The translations under genes were made by a program, and so were the position numbers. From assembly GCF_022647325.1 (NCBI RefSeq), contig NZ_CP071405.1, positions 434,001 to 498,000 of the forward strand: a stretch of 64,000 bases of DNA, written 5' to 3'. Below the pieces are notes generated by a model. The model saw only the letters and a list, made by a program, of their open reading frames with translations. It did no database searches and had not been told where the DNA came from. This DNA is from Pantoea deleyi. Its GTDB lineage: Bacteria > Pseudomonadota > Gammaproteobacteria > Enterobacterales > Enterobacteriaceae. Shown here in pieces: positions 46,667-58,225 of this stretch. Each line of letters opens with the position of its first letter. The stretch's first letter is position 1.

Positions 46667-47548
46667 TCAGGATTTAATTCCGGTAATCCGGCACCACTCC
46701 TCTTTGACCGCCACCGGGTCGAGAGCAAATTCGCTGGCGTAGGCTTCGCAGACGCCCTCCGCCTGGCTCTCTAACACGCCGGACAGCCCCAGATGACCGC
46801 CAGCCTTCGGCAACACGCTAATCAGCGGCGCCAGCTCGCGCAGCGGGCCTGCCAGGATATTGGCGACGACCACATCCGCCTGCAGATTATCGGGCTGCTG
46901 GTGGGGCAGATAGAGCGACAGGCGATCGGCGACGCCATTGCGCTCAGCATTATCCCGGCTGGCCTGAATTGCCTGCGGATCGATATCAATGCCGATCGCC
47001 TGAGCGGCACCCAGCTTCAGGGCGGCGATCGCCAGGATCCCCGAACCACAGCCGAAATCGATCACGGTCTTGCCCGCCAGATCCAGCCCGTCAAGCCAGG
47101 TAAGGCAGAGCGAGGTGGTGGGATGCGTGCCGGTGCCAAACGCCAGGCCAGGATCCAGCATCACGTTGACGGCATCGGGATCCGGCACGTCGCGCCAGCT
47201 TGGGCAGATCCAGAGGCGCTCGCCAAAGCGCATCGGGTGGAAGTTTTCCATCCACTCGCGCTCCCAGTCTTTGTCTTCGATCTGCTCGATCCGATGGCGA
47301 AAACCTGCGCCCAGCAGCGGATGCTGAGCCAGTTCGGCGGTGACAAAAGCCATGTCTGTTTCTGCATCGAACAGGCCGATGACATCGGTATCGCCCCACA
47401 GGCGCGTTTCACCCGGCAGCGGTTCATAAACCGGCGTGTCGTTGGTATCCTGAAACGTCACGGAAACGGCACCGATCTCCATCAGCGCGTCGCTCAGCGT
47501 TTCCGCATGTTCACCTGAGCTGTTTATCTTGATTTGAATCCACGGCAT
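46667..47548 (-). CDS. prmA: ribosomal protein L11 methyltransferase PrmA
   Basis: PrmA trimethylates several amino groups of L11. The 293-residue product starts at ATG 47548 ([18 protein letters not shown]). The longer frame to 47605 is an extension into the gap after panF. It has an N-terminal substrate-recognition domain, a linker ([10 protein letters not shown]) and a Rossmann domain with [19 protein letters not shown]. It lies 16 bases after panF, as in E. coli. Confidence 0.97.
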   Translation of the reverse strand: MPWIQIKINSSGEHAETLSDALMEIGAVSVTFQDTNDTPVYEPLPGETRLWGDTDVIGLFDAETDMAFVTAELAQHPLLGAGFRHRIEQIEDKDWEREWMENFHPMRFGERLWICPSWRDVPDPDAVNVMLDPGLAFGTGTHPTTSLCLTWLDGLDLAGKTVIDFGCGSGILAIAALKLGAAQAIGIDIDPQAIQASRDNAERNGVADRLSLYLPHQQPDNLQADVVVANILAGPLRELAPLISVLPKAGGHLGLSGVLESQAEGVCEAYASEFALDPVAVKEEWCRITGIKS

Positions 47549-47564
47549 AACGTCTCTCTTTCCG

Positions 47565-49010
47565 TCAATGTTGCGGCGCGTCGACCCTGTGCGTCGCGCG
47601 TCCAAACAGGTTACCCACTAAAAAGGCCAGCAGGCTCAGAATCAGTGAGGGCACGATGGGGTGAAAACCCAGAATCTGCAGGTTGAGGCTCGCCAGAAAG
47701 GCGTAGCAGCCTCCGCCCACCACCATGCCGGTAATGGCTCCGGCGGCATTGGCGCGCTCCCAGTAGAGGCCCAGAACCAGGGGCCAGAGGAACACCGCCT
47801 CAAGGCCGCCAAATGCCAGCAGGTTTAGCCAGATAATCATATCGGGCGGGTTCCATGCCGCAATCAGCAGCAGAATACCCAGTGCAAAGGTAATCGTGGC
47901 AGATAGCCGTCGCAGCCGCGGCTCATTCTCCAGATGTTGCGGGGCGACACGCAGATAGAGATCTTTTATCAGCGTAGCCGACGCCTGCAACAGCTGAGCA
48001 TTGATGGTCGACATAATGGCGGCCATCGGCGCAGCCAGAAACAGACCGGCCGCCAGCGGAGGCAGAACGGTGATCATCAGGGTCGGTATTACGCTATCCG
48101 GCACGGTCAGATTCGGCAGAACCGCGCGGCCCAGCGCACCGGCCAGATGCATCCCCAGCATCAGGATCACCACCACGATGGTGCCCAGAATAATGGCCCG
48201 ATGCACGGCCTTGCTGTCTTTGTATGAGATGCAGCGCACCGCCGTATGGGGCAGGCCAATTACCCCAAAGCAGACCAGAACGATGAACGAACTCAGGAAC
48301 GTTGGCGTAATAATCTCGCCAGGCCCCTGCGGCGACAGCAGCGCAGGATCGATCGCATGCAGTTTCTCAACGGCCATGCTGAGGCCGCCAGCCTGATGGA
48401 TCACCGCGAACAGCAGCAGGAAGGTGCCAATCAGCATCACGATCCCCTGCATCGCGTCATTGAGAACGCTGGCGCGGAAGCCGCCAAACGCCGTATAGAG
48501 CGCGATGGTGCCGCCAAAGATCAGCAATCCTTTGTCATAGGGGATGCCCGCGGCGGTTTCGAGCAGTCGGGCACCGCCGATAAACTGCACCGTCATGGCA
48601 CCGATAAAGGCGATCAGCAGGCTCAGGCTCGCCAGCCAGATCAGCAGCGGGCTCTGATAGCGGGCATAGAGCATGTCATTCAGCGTGACCGCATTATATT
48701 TCCGCGCCAGGATAGCAAACTTTTTCCCCAGCACGCCCAGCGAAAGCCAGACGGCGGGCACCTGTACCATCGCCAGCAGAACCCACCCCAGCCCATATTT
48801 GTAGGCTGCACCGGGTCCGCCGATAAACGAGCTGGCGCTGATGTAGGTGGTGGTGAGGGTCATCGCCAGCACAAATCCGCCCATCGAGCGGCTGCCAAGA
48901 AAATATTCCGTCAGAAAACTGCCCTGACGCCTTTTACGCACGGCAAAGATCGACAGCGCGGCGATCAGCACCAGATAGATCAGTAACGGCAGGATAATTT
49001 CACCGTTCAT
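47565..49010 (-). CDS. panF: sodium/pantothenate symporter PanF
   Basis: PanF imports pantothenate, the coenzyme A precursor, with sodium. The 481-residue product has about 13 membrane segments of the sodium-solute symporter family, with the typical stretch [20 protein letters not shown] near residue 40 and [19 protein letters not shown]. Its start lies 11 bases inside the end of yhdT, so the two are translationally coupled. Its place near accBC suits supply of acyl-carrier cofactors. Confidence 0.96.
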   Translation of the reverse strand: MNGEIILPLLIYLVLIAALSIFAVRKRRQGSFLTEYFLGSRSMGGFVLAMTLTTTYISASSFIGGPGAAYKYGLGWVLLAMVQVPAVWLSLGVLGKKFAILARKYNAVTLNDMLYARYQSPLLIWLASLSLLIAFIGAMTVQFIGGARLLETAAGIPYDKGLLIFGGTIALYTAFGGFRASVLNDAMQGIVMLIGTFLLLFAVIHQAGGLSMAVEKLHAIDPALLSPQGPGEIITPTFLSSFIVLVCFGVIGLPHTAVRCISYKDSKAVHRAIILGTIVVVILMLGMHLAGALGRAVLPNLTVPDSVIPTLMITVLPPLAAGLFLAAPMAAIMSTINAQLLQASATLIKDLYLRVAPQHLENEPRLRRLSATITFALGILLLIAAWNPPDMIIWLNLLAFGGLEAVFLWPLVLGLYWERANAAGAITGMVVGGGCYAFLASLNLQILGFHPIVPSLILSLLAFLVGNLFGRATHRVDAPQH

Positions 49011-49242
49011 TTTTATCCTCCAGCGGCATATCGCGGAAAATCATCCGCACCATCAGCCAGCACAGAAAAATGAACAACAGGGGAGCAAACAGGCAGGAGA
49101 GTTCGAACCAGCGTGGCAGTCCGGTCACACCGCTTTCGCTGCCACCCAGCCAGGCGGAAAGCCCCCAGGCAGCGAGCCAGAGCAGGGTGAGATAGAGAGA
49201 CCAGCGCGCCTCTTTATGTGCCTGGATAAAACGAGCATCCAT
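49000..49242 (-). CDS. yhdT: DUF997 membrane protein YhdT
   Basis: The 80-residue product has two membrane segments (about 15-31 and 48-70) and the motif REARWSLYLTLLW-like start (AHKEARWSLYLTLLWLAAW). It belongs to DUF997, which nearly always precedes panF. It may assist the symporter, but that is unproven. It overlaps panF by 11 bases and lies 72 bases after accC. Confidence 0.92.
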   Translation of the reverse strand: MDARFIQAHKEARWSLYLTLLWLAAWGLSAWLGGSESGVTGLPRWFELSCLFAPLLFIFLCWLMVRMIFRDMPLEDKNER

Positions 49243-49314
49243 GATTCAACCTTAACGCCAGCGGCAAAAGAAAAAGGCCGGATTACCCGGCCTCTGACTG
49301 ACTCAGCGTTGCGA

Positions 49315-50664
49315 TTACTTCTCGTGCAAGCCGAGTTTTTTCTCCAGATAGTGGATATTGGTTCCACCGTGCTGGAAATTCTCATCGGACATGATTTTCA
49401 TCTGCAGATCAACGTTGGTCTTGATACCGTCGATGATCAGTTCCGCCAGCGCATTCTTCATGCGGGCGATAGCCACGTCACGCGTTTCGCCGTAGGTGAT
49501 CAGCTTGCCGATCATGGAATCGTAATAAGGCGGAACGGTATAGCCTGAGTAAATGTGCGACTCCCAGCGCACGCCAAAACCGCCTGGCGCGTGGAAGCGG
49601 GTGATTTTACCCGGGCTTGGCAGGAAGGTCACCGGATCTTCGGCGTTGATACGGCATTCAACCGCATGTCCGCGAATCACCACTTCATCCTGTTTGATCG
49701 ACAGGGGCTGACCGGCAGCAATACGCAGCTGCTCTTTGATCAGATCCACACCGGTGATCATCTCTGTCACCGGGTGTTCCACCTGAATACGGGTGTTCAT
49801 TTCAATGAAGTAGAACTCACCGTTTTCATACAGGAACTCGAAGGTGCCTGCGCCACGATAGCCGATCTCGATACAGGCTTTCGCACAGCGGTTGCCGATG
49901 AAACTGCGCAGCTCCGGCGTGATGCCCGGGCCTGGTGCTTCTTCGACAACTTTCTGGTGGCGACGCTGCATGGAGCAGTCGCGCTCGCCCAGATAGATCG
50001 CGTTGCCCTGGCCATCAGCCAGCACCTGAATCTCGATATGACGCGGATTCTCCAGATACTTCTCCATGTACACCATGTCGTTGTTGAAAGCCGCTTTGGC
50101 TTCCGCTTTCGTCATGTTGATGGATTGTTCCAGATCTTTGTCGCTGCGCACGACGCGCATACCACGACCGCCGCCACCGCCAGACGCTTTGATGATGACC
50201 GGATAACCGATGCGCTTGGCAAAGGCACGGTTCTTTTCCATGTCATCCGTCAGCGAACCGTCAGAGCCCGGTACGGTCGGCACGCCGGCTTTCTTCATCG
50301 CATTGATCGCAGAGACTTTATCGCCCATCAGGCGAATGGTGTCGGCTTTCGGACCGATGAAGATGAAACCTGAGCGCTCAACCTGCTCGGCAAAATCGGC
50401 ATTCTCAGACAGGAAGCCGTAGCCCGGGTGAATCGCTACCGCGCCAGTAATCTCTGCAGCAGAGATCAGCGCCGGGATGTTGAGGTAACTTTTAACTGAC
50501 TGCGCCGGGCCGATGCAGACGGTTTCGTCTGCCAGCAGCACGTGCTTCAGGTCACGATCCGCGCTTGAGTGTACCGCAACAGTCTTGATGCCCAGTTCTT
50601 TACAGGCACGCAGAATGCGCAGCGCAATCTCACCGCGGTTAGCAATAACAATTTTATCCAGCAT
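49315..50664 (-). CDS. accC: acetyl-CoA carboxylase, biotin carboxylase subunit
   Basis: AccC carboxylates the biotin of AccB with ATP and bicarbonate, the first step of fatty-acid synthesis. The 449-residue product is an ATP-grasp enzyme with the glycine-rich lid [12 protein letters not shown] and the catalytic region [19 protein letters not shown]. coli AccC also has 449 residues. It follows accB by 11 bases, so the two subunits should be made in ratio. Confidence 0.98.
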   Translation of the reverse strand: MLDKIVIANRGEIALRILRACKELGIKTVAVHSSADRDLKHVLLADETVCIGPAQSVKSYLNIPALISAAEITGAVAIHPGYGFLSENADFAEQVERSGFIFIGPKADTIRLMGDKVSAINAMKKAGVPTVPGSDGSLTDDMEKNRAFAKRIGYPVIIKASGGGGGRGMRVVRSDKDLEQSINMTKAEAKAAFNNDMVYMEKYLENPRHIEIQVLADGQGNAIYLGERDCSMQRRHQKVVEEAPGPGITPELRSFIGNRCAKACIEIGYRGAGTFEFLYENGEFYFIEMNTRIQVEHPVTEMITGVDLIKEQLRIAAGQPLSIKQDEVVIRGHAVECRINAEDPVTFLPSPGKITRFHAPGGFGVRWESHIYSGYTVPPYYDSMIGKLITYGETRDVAIARMKNALAELIIDGIKTNVDLQMKIMSDENFQHGGTNIHYLEKKLGLHEK

Positions 50665-50675
50665 GATCTGCCCCG

Positions 50676-51137
50676 TTACTCGATGATAACCAGTGGCTCG
50701 TCAAATTCGACCGGCTGACCGCTCTCAACCAGGATCGCTTTTACCACGCCTGATTTGTCTGCTTCGATCTGGTTCATCATTTTCATGGCTTCGACGATGC
50801 ACAGGGTATCGCCTGCATTCACTTTCTGACCGACTTCCACAAAGGCTTTCGCGTCCGGGCTTGGCGTGCGGTAGAAGGTGCCTACCATAGGTGAACGCAC
50901 GATGTGACCGCTGATCTCAGCCGGTGCCGCTTCGGCAACCGCCGCAACAGGCGCAACCGCCGTTGCCAGCGCAGGCTGCTGAACAGGCGCAGCGTAAGCC
51001 TGCTGCATCATCGGGTAACCGCTATTTGCAGGTGCACGGCTGATGCGAACGGACTCTTCACCTTCAGAGATTTCCAGCTCAGAAATGCCAGACTCTTCAA
51101 CCAGTTCGATCAGTTTTTTAATTTTACGAATATCCAT
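50676..51137 (-). CDS. accB: biotin carboxyl carrier protein AccB
   Basis: AccB carries biotin between the carboxylase and the transferase. The 153-residue product (E. coli 156) has an N-terminal domain (1-35), an Ala/Pro/Gln linker (about 40-75) and the biotinyl domain with AMKM, whose K119 is the biotin site. ATG 51137 gives the family start [14 protein letters not shown] frame upstream to 51233 runs into the aroQ end and is rejected. In E. coli, AccB represses its own operon. Confidence 0.98.
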   Translation of the reverse strand: MDIRKIKKLIELVEESGISELEISEGEESVRISRAPANSGYPMMQQAYAAPVQQPALATAVAPVAAVAEAAPAEISGHIVRSPMVGTFYRTPSPDAKAFVEVGQKVNAGDTLCIVEAMKMMNQIEADKSGVVKAILVESGQPVEFDEPLVIIE

Positions 51138-51162
51138 GAGTGGGGTTCCGTACTCAGTTTGA

Positions 51163-51615
51163 TTAATTAGTTTGAGACAGGCGTTTGACTGCCGTTTGTA
51201 AAGCCCATGTGTAGCCGTCAGCGCCAAGCCCACAAATCACGCCAGCAGAAACATCAGAAAGATAGGAGTGATGACGGAAGGGCTCGCGGGCATGCACATT
51301 GGAGAGATGAACCTCGATAAAGGGTATTTCTACCGCTAACAAGGCATCACGCAGTGCGACACTGGTATGGGTAAACGCGGCAGGATTAATGATGATGTAA
51401 TCCACATTGCCTTTGGCCTCATGAATGCGATCAATCAGCTGAAATTCAGCATTGCTTTGCAGGTGGCTCAACTCCACATTCAGCTGGTCTGCCTGTTGTG
51501 TCAAATCGTCAACGATCTGACGCAGCGTGGTATGACCATACTTCTCAGGTTCACGGGTTCCCAGCAGGTTAAGGTTGGGTCCGTTCAAAAGCAGAATATG
51601 TAATTTATGCGCCAT
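51163..51615 (-). CDS. aroQ: type II 3-dehydroquinate dehydratase AroQ
   Basis: AroQ dehydrates 3-dehydroquinate to 3-dehydroshikimate as a dodecamer. The 150-residue product has [18 protein letters not shown], whose tyrosine is catalytic, and [20 protein letters not shown], which binds substrate. E. coli K-12 uses the unrelated type I enzyme AroD here. ATG 51615 gives the family start MAHKLHILL. It leads the aroQ-accB-accC group, with 25 bases before accB. Confidence 0.96.
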   Translation of the reverse strand: MAHKLHILLLNGPNLNLLGTREPEKYGHTTLRQIVDDLTQQADQLNVELSHLQSNAEFQLIDRIHEAKGNVDYIIINPAAFTHTSVALRDALLAVEIPFIEVHLSNVHAREPFRHHSYLSDVSAGVICGLGADGYTWALQTAVKRLSQTN

Positions 51616-51725
51616 CGTGCTGCCATCTCCCGCAATCATTGAGGCATCGCGTAAAATACCTTGCGAATCTTCATTTGTCACCTTTCAGGATGAAAAAGAA
51701 GACCCGACGAGCAATAAAGCCGGGC

Positions 51726-51756
51726 ATTATATCCGTTTCGTGTCATTTCGCAGCAA
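51726..51756 (-). promoter_or_regulatory. candidate aroQ-accBC promoter
   Basis: A perfect minus-strand TATAAT (51731-51726) lies about 110 bases before aroQ. The best -35, TTGCTG (51756-51751), is 19 bases away. That is long, so strength is uncertain. accB may have further promoters inside aroQ. Confidence 0.5.
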
Positions 51757-51847
51757 AATACTGGTCTTATCTGCGAAGATGATCGGATGTGGCCTGGGGG
51801 CCACATCTTTTATCAGAAAACAGCAGCGGAAAACAACGGGCGAAGCG

Positions 51848-52453
51848 CTAGCGGGGCCACCATTTGAGAAATTTTTTGTAACGCCAGGCTAACAGTATCG
51901 CTGCCAGCAGTGCGTAGATAAGTGGCTGGGGAGAGAGGATTTTCACCGACCAGATGTAGTGAATCGGCACCAGGATAGCGACCAGATAGACCAGGTTGTG
52001 CAGGGTCTGCCAGCGTTTACCGAGTTTGCGCTGCGCACGCTGAAACGAGGTCAGCGCCAGGGCCAGCAATATCAGCCAGCTGATAATGCCCAGCGTCAGA
52101 TAAGGACGGGAGATCAGCTCACTGCCCAGCAGACGCAGGTTATCCATGCCCAGCTCCAGCAGGTAGTAACTCAGCAGGTGAAGAGAGGCCCAGACAAATG
52201 TCCAGACGCCCAGCAGACGACGGGTGCGGATTAACAGCGGCTGTTTACCGTAACGGGCCAGCGGCGAAACCAGCAGTGTACCCAGCAGCAGCTTGAGCGC
52301 CATCCGGCCGGTAAAGTGCTGGATATCTTTGGCCGGGTCCGCGCTCAGTCCACCCTGCATCGCGGCAAGGATCAGATAGACCAGCGGCAGAAACGCCGCC
52401 AGATGCAGAATCACCTTTAAGGCGGTGATCTGTTTCAGCGACAGGCGCACCAC
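51848..52453 (-). CDS. msrQ: haem-binding membrane subunit MsrQ
   Basis: MsrQ is an inner-membrane b-type cytochrome that feeds electrons to MsrP for repair of oxidised methionine in the periplasm. The 201-residue product has six membrane segments, with haem-ligand histidines in [10 protein letters not shown] and [10 protein letters not shown]. It starts at GTG 52453, directly after the msrP stop (TAAGTG). E. coli calls it YedZ. Confidence 0.95.
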   Translation of the reverse strand: MVRLSLKQITALKVILHLAAFLPLVYLILAAMQGGLSADPAKDIQHFTGRMALKLLLGTLLVSPLARYGKQPLLIRTRRLLGVWTFVWASLHLLSYYLLELGMDNLRLLGSELISRPYLTLGIISWLILLALALTSFQRAQRKLGKRWQTLHNLVYLVAILVPIHYIWSVKILSPQPLIYALLAAILLAWRYKKFLKWWPR

Positions 52454-53458
52454 TTAGTAATTCTCCCGTAAGTCCATGCCACGGTAGAGCGAGGCCACCT
52501 GATCGGCATAGCCGTTGAACAGCAGGGTAGGCTGACGCTCAACCTTCAGCGTGCCGCCCGGACCGATAAACCGCTCGGTCGCCTGCGACCAGCGCGGATG
52601 GTTAACGTGCGGGTTCACATTGGCATAAAAACCATATTCATCGGCGGCGATCTGATTCCAGGTCGTCGGCGGCTGATTCGCGGTCAGCGTAATTTTCACG
52701 ATTGATTTGATGCCCTTGAAGCCATACTTCCACGGCACGGTCAGCCGAATCGGCGCGCCATTCTGCGGCGGCAGCGCTTTGCCATAGACGCCGGTGGTCA
52801 GTATGGTCAGCGGATGCATCGCCTCATCCAGACGCAGCCCCTCGACATAGGGATAGTTGAGGCCGCCGCCGATAAAGCGGTCTTTCTGACCCGGCATCTG
52901 CTCAGGATCGTAAAGGGTCTGGAAGGCGACAAAACGCGCCTTGCTGGTGGGTTCCGCCAGTGAGAGCAGTTTATTCAGCTCAAAGCCTATCCAGGGCACC
53001 ACCATCGACCAGGCCTCCACGCAGCGCATACGGTAGATTCGCTGCTCCATCGCGAACTTTTTAAAGATGTCATCCATGTCCAGGGTCACCGGCTTCGCAA
53101 CTTCTCCATCAATGGTCAGTTTCCAGGGTTCCGTTTTCAGGGTGCCTGCATTGGCCGCCGGGTCAGCCTTGTCCAGCCCGAACTCATAGAAGTTGTTATA
53201 GCCGGACACTTTATCCGCCGGAGTCAGGGTGAGGTCGGCCTGATATTGCGCGGGTCTGGTGAAGTCCAGCGGCCGGCCTGCGGGTGCGGCGGGGCGGTCG
53301 TTGCCTTTAAACCAGCTGAGAATGTCGGCATTTGCCACGCCCGGCATCCCCATCGCCGCCGCGCTGAGCCCCAGCGTTTTCAGCACCTGACGGCGCTTCA
53401 TATTAAAAATGCTTTCCGGCGTTACGTCGCCTTCGGTCAGATAGGGTGTGCGTTTCAT
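52454..53458 (-). CDS. msrP: periplasmic methionine sulfoxide reductase MsrP
   Basis: MsrP is a molybdenum enzyme that reduces both diastereomers of methionine sulfoxide in periplasmic proteins. The 334-residue product has a Tat signal peptide ([18 protein letters not shown]), processed near VANA, and the molybdenum-ligand cysteine in [18 protein letters not shown] 53458 gives the E. coli YedY length of 334. In E. coli the hypochlorite sensor HprRS controls msrPQ. No such genes are here. Confidence 0.96.
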   Translation of the reverse strand: MKRTPYLTEGDVTPESIFNMKRRQVLKTLGLSAAAMGMPGVANADILSWFKGNDRPAAPAGRPLDFTRPAQYQADLTLTPADKVSGYNNFYEFGLDKADPAANAGTLKTEPWKLTIDGEVAKPVTLDMDDIFKKFAMEQRIYRMRCVEAWSMVVPWIGFELNKLLSLAEPTSKARFVAFQTLYDPEQMPGQKDRFIGGGLNYPYVEGLRLDEAMHPLTILTTGVYGKALPPQNGAPIRLTVPWKYGFKGIKSIVKITLTANQPPTTWNQIAADEYGFYANVNPHVNHPRWSQATERFIGPGGTLKVERQPTLLFNGYADQVASLYRGMDLRENY

Positions 53459-53743
53459 GGGCTTCTCCAGACAGGATGTCATCAACCAGCATGATGACTA
53501 TCGCTGATATCAGCCAGTTTCGCCGTGAAAAATGTGAAATTTCCTGGCTGCGCTTAGCGATGAGAATGCACTGAAAAGTGTCCGGATCAACATCAGCCCC
53601 GCTGTCACAACGATATACTTCGGCTTCATGCCACCCGGCGCTGTCGACAGCGGCAAATTATGCTATTTTTGCTCGCGTTTTCGTCAGGCTGACGGTACAA
53701 GGTTGGGTGATCCGGTTATCACCCCAGTAAGACAGGCACAGGG

Positions 53744-55693
53744 ATGCGACTAACCACAAAATTATCGGCGATTATCACGTTTGTAAGCCTGCTGGCTATG
53801 TCACTGATGCTGGCGGGCTGCGCATTCAGCGTTTTCTGGTTCAGCCATGAACGGGTTGAACATCGGGCGCAGGCGCTGGCCACGGAAGTGGATCAGGCGA
53901 TGTTCACCCAGACGCCGTCAGAGATGCAGCGCTGGCTGGTGCGCATGATGCCGGTCATGAATGCCGAGCAGATCCTGCTTCACAACGGCAGACAGACGTT
54001 TCTCACCCTCTCCCGACATGAAAACCCGATGCTGCAGGATGAGCCTAACCGGTTTATTCAGGTCGATGTGCCGTTGATGCATCAGACCGGCTTAGCACTG
54101 CGGGTCGTTACGCTCGATCCGGCCAAAACCTGGCTGGGTTCGATCACCGGCACCTCCACGCTGAGCCTGCTGTTTGCCATCATACTGGTGATGAGCCTGA
54201 CGCTGCTGATGATGCATCGCTGGCTTACGCGTCAGTGGCGCGGCATGGAGCATCTCGAAGCGCGGGCTGAAGCGATTATCAGCGGGGAGCGCGGTGTGAT
54301 GCCGAAGCGCGCAATAGATGAGTGGCCGCCCCGGGCCAGCCGCGCACTGGATGTGCTGCTGGCCGATCTGCAGGAGGCGGGCGAACAGCGTCTGCGTATC
54401 GACACGCTGATCCGCACCTTTGCCGCTCAGGATGGCCGCACCGGCCTGAATAACCGGCTCTTCTTCGATAACCAGCTGGCGACGCTGCTGGAGGATCAGG
54501 AAAATGTCGGCACCCACGGCGTGGTGATGATGATCCGTCTGCCCGATCTGGACACGCTGAGAGACGCTCTGGAGCCGGGGCTGCCAGAGGAGTACCTCTT
54601 TAACTTCGTCAATATGCTCTCCACCTTTGTACTGCGCTATCCCGGCGCGCTGCTGGCGCGCTATTTCCGCAGCGATTTCGCCGTACTGCTGCCGCATCGC
54701 AGTCTTAAAGAGGCCAACGCGATCGCCGATCAGCTGATCAATGCGGTGGACTCTCTGCCGCCGATGCGGCTGGTCAATCGGGATGACCTGATTCATATCG
54801 GTATCAGCGCCTGGTGCAGCGGTCAGACGGTGCCGCAGGTGATGGAAAATGTTGAGATGGCGACGCGCCGCGCGACGCTGCTGGGCGGCAACAACTGGAC
54901 CAACGGCGCCGGTAATCCGCAGGATGCCGGGCGGGGAAGCGTACGCTGGCGGACGCTGCTGGAGAATACGCTGAGCCGGGGCGGGCCACGGCTCTACCAT
55001 AAGCCCGCCGTCAACCTTGAAGGCAAGGTGCAGCATCGGGTCATGCTGACCCGCATCTTCGACGGCGATAAAGAGGTGCTGGCTGCGGAGTATATGCCAC
55101 TGGTACAGCAGCTCGGCATGGCGGAGAGCTGGGATCGCCAGCTGATGACTCGCATCGCGGCGCTCTCTGAACTCTGGCCCGAAGAGACGCTGGTGATCCC
55201 GGTGACGATCAACTCGCTCCTGCAGCGATCCTTCGTACTCTGGCTGCAGAACATGCTGCTGCAGTGCCCGAAATCGCAAAGAAAACGATTTTTATTTGAA
55301 CTTGCCGAGGCAGATGTTTGTCAACACATCAACCGGTTAGCGCCGGTATTCCGTGCGCTGAAGGCTTTTGGCTGCCGGATTGCGGTGAATCAGGCCGGTT
55401 TGACCGTGGTCAGCAGCGCCTATATACGGCAGTTGCCGCTGGAAGTGATCAAGCTGGATGCCGGTCTGGTGCGCAACATCGAGCGGCGGACCGAAAATCA
55501 GCTGTTCGTGCAGAGTCTGCTGGAAGTCTGTAAGAGTACGGGTGTGCGGGTGTTTGCTGCCGGCGTCCGGACGAAAGCCGAGTGGCAGACGCTGGCGGCG
55601 CTGGGTGTGGCTGGCGGTCAGGGCGATTTTTTTGCCCCTTCGCTTCCGGTTAACAGTAACGTGAAAAAGTATTCACAACGTTACCGTATTTAA
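53744..55693 (+). CDS. csrD: CsrB/CsrC decay regulator CsrD with degenerate GGDEF and EAL domains
   Basis: CsrD directs RNase E decay of the small RNAs CsrB and CsrC and so frees CsrA. The 649-residue product (E. coli 646) has two N-terminal membrane segments around a periplasmic region, a HAMP-like stretch, a degenerate GGDEF domain (FRSDF at the active site) and a degenerate EAL domain (EYM for EAL). Neither should make or cut cyclic di-GMP, as in E. coli. Its place before mreB is conserved. The 285 bases upstream hold no clear promoter. Confidence 0.95.
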   Translation: MRLTTKLSAIITFVSLLAMSLMLAGCAFSVFWFSHERVEHRAQALATEVDQAMFTQTPSEMQRWLVRMMPVMNAEQILLHNGRQTFLTLSRHENPMLQDEPNRFIQVDVPLMHQTGLALRVVTLDPAKTWLGSITGTSTLSLLFAIILVMSLTLLMMHRWLTRQWRGMEHLEARAEAIISGERGVMPKRAIDEWPPRASRALDVLLADLQEAGEQRLRIDTLIRTFAAQDGRTGLNNRLFFDNQLATLLEDQENVGTHGVVMMIRLPDLDTLRDALEPGLPEEYLFNFVNMLSTFVLRYPGALLARYFRSDFAVLLPHRSLKEANAIADQLINAVDSLPPMRLVNRDDLIHIGISAWCSGQTVPQVMENVEMATRRATLLGGNNWTNGAGNPQDAGRGSVRWRTLLENTLSRGGPRLYHKPAVNLEGKVQHRVMLTRIFDGDKEVLAAEYMPLVQQLGMAESWDRQLMTRIAALSELWPEETLVIPVTINSLLQRSFVLWLQNMLLQCPKSQRKRFLFELAEADVCQHINRLAPVFRALKAFGCRIAVNQAGLTVVSSAYIRQLPLEVIKLDAGLVRNIERRTENQLFVQSLLEVCKSTGVRVFAAGVRTKAEWQTLAALGVAGGQGDFFAPSLPVNSNVKKYSQRYRI

Positions 55694-55697
55694 TCAA

Positions 55698-55733
55698 TTG
55701 CCGTTATACAGACGGTAATAGGCGGTTTTTTTT
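55698..55733 (+). terminator. possible csrD terminator
   Basis: CCGT/ACGG and a following GGCGG lead into eight T residues (55726-55733). The best pairing is unclear, so this rests on the T run and its position just after csrD. Confidence 0.4.
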
Positions 55734-55928
55734 AATGTTTAGCCGCGTCTGAACCCCGGCCCGTTCTGTCGGAAATGTTAGATTTTATGTCGGGCAGAAA
55801 GCGGGCAGAGATCGGGAAAGGCAGTGCTGATGGCCTCTGGTCGCCATTCTGCCATGACGGATCGCAGGTTCAGATGACTTAAACGCAATCAGGCCTCTTT
55901 TTTCACCGAAGCAGAACGTTTTTGCGCC
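55734..55928. other. non-coding region upstream of mreB
   Basis: The 311 bases between csrD and mreB hold no gene. An 87-codon minus-strand frame (55785-56048) overlaps mreB and has no domain. The only clear signals are the T run after csrD and the promoter at 55929. Confidence 0.5.
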
Positions 55929-55957
55929 TTGTGGCCGCTTCGTGTGGTTGGTAAAGT
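55929..55957 (+). promoter_or_regulatory. candidate mreB promoter
   Basis: TTGTGG (55929-55934), exactly 17 bases, TAAAGT (55952-55957), with a leader of about 41 bases to mreB. Confidence 0.5.
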
Positions 55958-55959
55958 AA

Positions 55960-57048
<1,089 letters not shown>

Positions 57049-57095
57049 TTGCCTCAACCGGCTGAGAACGCGATGATCATGCAAGGGAGCGGCAT

Positions 57096-57200
57096 GTGAA
57101 CCGGCGAAGTCTGTACCGGTACATTGCGTTCAGCCCAGGGAAGCACGGTATTCTGCCGCTGCTTCCTCTCCTGTTGTCGAGGATCACGCAGATTATATGA
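57096..57200 (+). CDS. possible 34-residue small ORF coupled to mreC
   Basis: A GTG at 57096 opens 34 codons (MNRRSLYRYIAFSPGKHGIL...) with AGGGAG six bases upstream. The stop TGA (57198-57200) overlaps the mreC ATG (57197) as ATGA. The product would be basic at the N-terminus with a hydrophobic ILPLLPLLL stretch. The mreC start itself has only a distant GAGGAT site, so translation of this frame could help ribosomes reach mreC. It matches no known family to my knowledge and may be chance. Confidence 0.35.
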   Translation: MNRRSLYRYIAFSPGKHGILPLLPLLLSRITQII

Positions 57201-58225
57201 AGCCGATTTTTAGCAGGGGGCCTTCCCTGCAGTTGCGTCTTTTTCTGGCGGTCATTGTGGCAATTGCCATTATTATCGCCGACAGCCGTGTGGGGTCTTT
57301 CACCCAAATACGCAACTATCTGGATACGTCGGTCAGCCCGTTTTACTTCCTGGCCAATGGGCCACGTCAGCTGCTGGATGGCGTGTCAGAGTCGCTGGCG
57401 TCCCGTCAGCAGCTGGAGCAGGAAAACAAAGCCTTACGTCGTGAGCTCTTCCTGAAAAACAGTAACCTGCTAATGCTGGGGCAATATAAGCAGGAAAACG
57501 CCCGTCTGCGTGAACTGCTGGGTTCACCGCTGCGCCAGGATGAGCAAAAGATGGTGACGCAGGTTATTTCGACCGGCACCGATCCTTATACGGACCAGGT
57601 GGTGATCGACAAAGGCAGCGTCAACGGCGTCTATGAAGGACAGCCGGTGATCAGTGATAAAGGGGTGGTCGGTCAGGTCATTGCGGTCGGGCAGCTCACC
57701 AGTCGTGTGCTGCTGATCTGTGATGCCTCACATGCTCTGCCGATTCAGGTTCTGCGCAATGACATTCGTGTGATTGCGGCGGGTAACGGCTGTACCGAAG
57801 ATCTCCAGCTTGAGCATCTGCCGGGCAACACGGATATCCGGGTCGGCGACGTGCTGGTCACGTCCGGCATTGGCGGACGCTTCCCTGAAGGGTATCCGGT
57901 CGGGGTCGTCTCCTCGGTGAAAGTGGACACCCAGCGTGCCTACACGGTGATTCAGGCCCATCCGACCGCCGGACTGCAGCGTCTGCGTTATCTGCTGCTG
58001 TTATGGGGAGCGGATCGCAACGGCGATATGCCGCTGCCGCAGGATGAAGTTCATCGCGTGGCGAATGAGCGTCTGATGCAGATGATGCCGCAGGTCTTAC
58101 CGCCTGCAGGTGAAATGGGCCCGCCTGCGTCTTCCACGCAGATGGGACCGCCTGCACCTTCAACCAGCAGTAGCAGCAGTGGCGGACAGAGCGGCGCCTC
58201 GCGTTCACGCGGGGGCCAGCCTTGA
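57197..58225 (+). CDS. mreC: cell shape protein MreC
   Basis: MreC links the MreB filament to periplasmic wall enzymes such as PBP2. The 342-residue product (E. coli 367) has one membrane segment (about 14-29), a coiled coil (about 70-110) and two beta-barrel domains. The C-terminal tail from about residue 305 is rich in Pro, Ser and Gly and is shorter than in E. coli. Its stop overlaps the TTG start of mreD by four bases. Confidence 0.96.
   Translation: MKPIFSRGPSLQLRLFLAVIVAIAIIIADSRVGSFTQIRNYLDTSVSPFYFLANGPRQLLDGVSESLASRQQLEQENKALRRELFLKNSNLLMLGQYKQENARLRELLGSPLRQDEQKMVTQVISTGTDPYTDQVVIDKGSVNGVYEGQPVISDKGVVGQVIAVGQLTSRVLLICDASHALPIQVLRNDIRVIAAGNGCTEDLQLEHLPGNTDIRVGDVLVTSGIGGRFPEGYPVGVVSSVKVDTQRAYTVIQAHPTAGLQRLRYLLLLWGADRNGDMPLPQDEVHRVANERLMQMMPQVLPPAGEMGPPASSTQMGPPAPSTSSSSSGGQSGASRSRGGQP

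Noticed and set aside
54092..55279. 395-codon minus-strand frame opposite csrD
   Set aside because: It is the antisense shadow of a well-supported csrD. It is rich in Gln, Arg and His, typical of such shadows.
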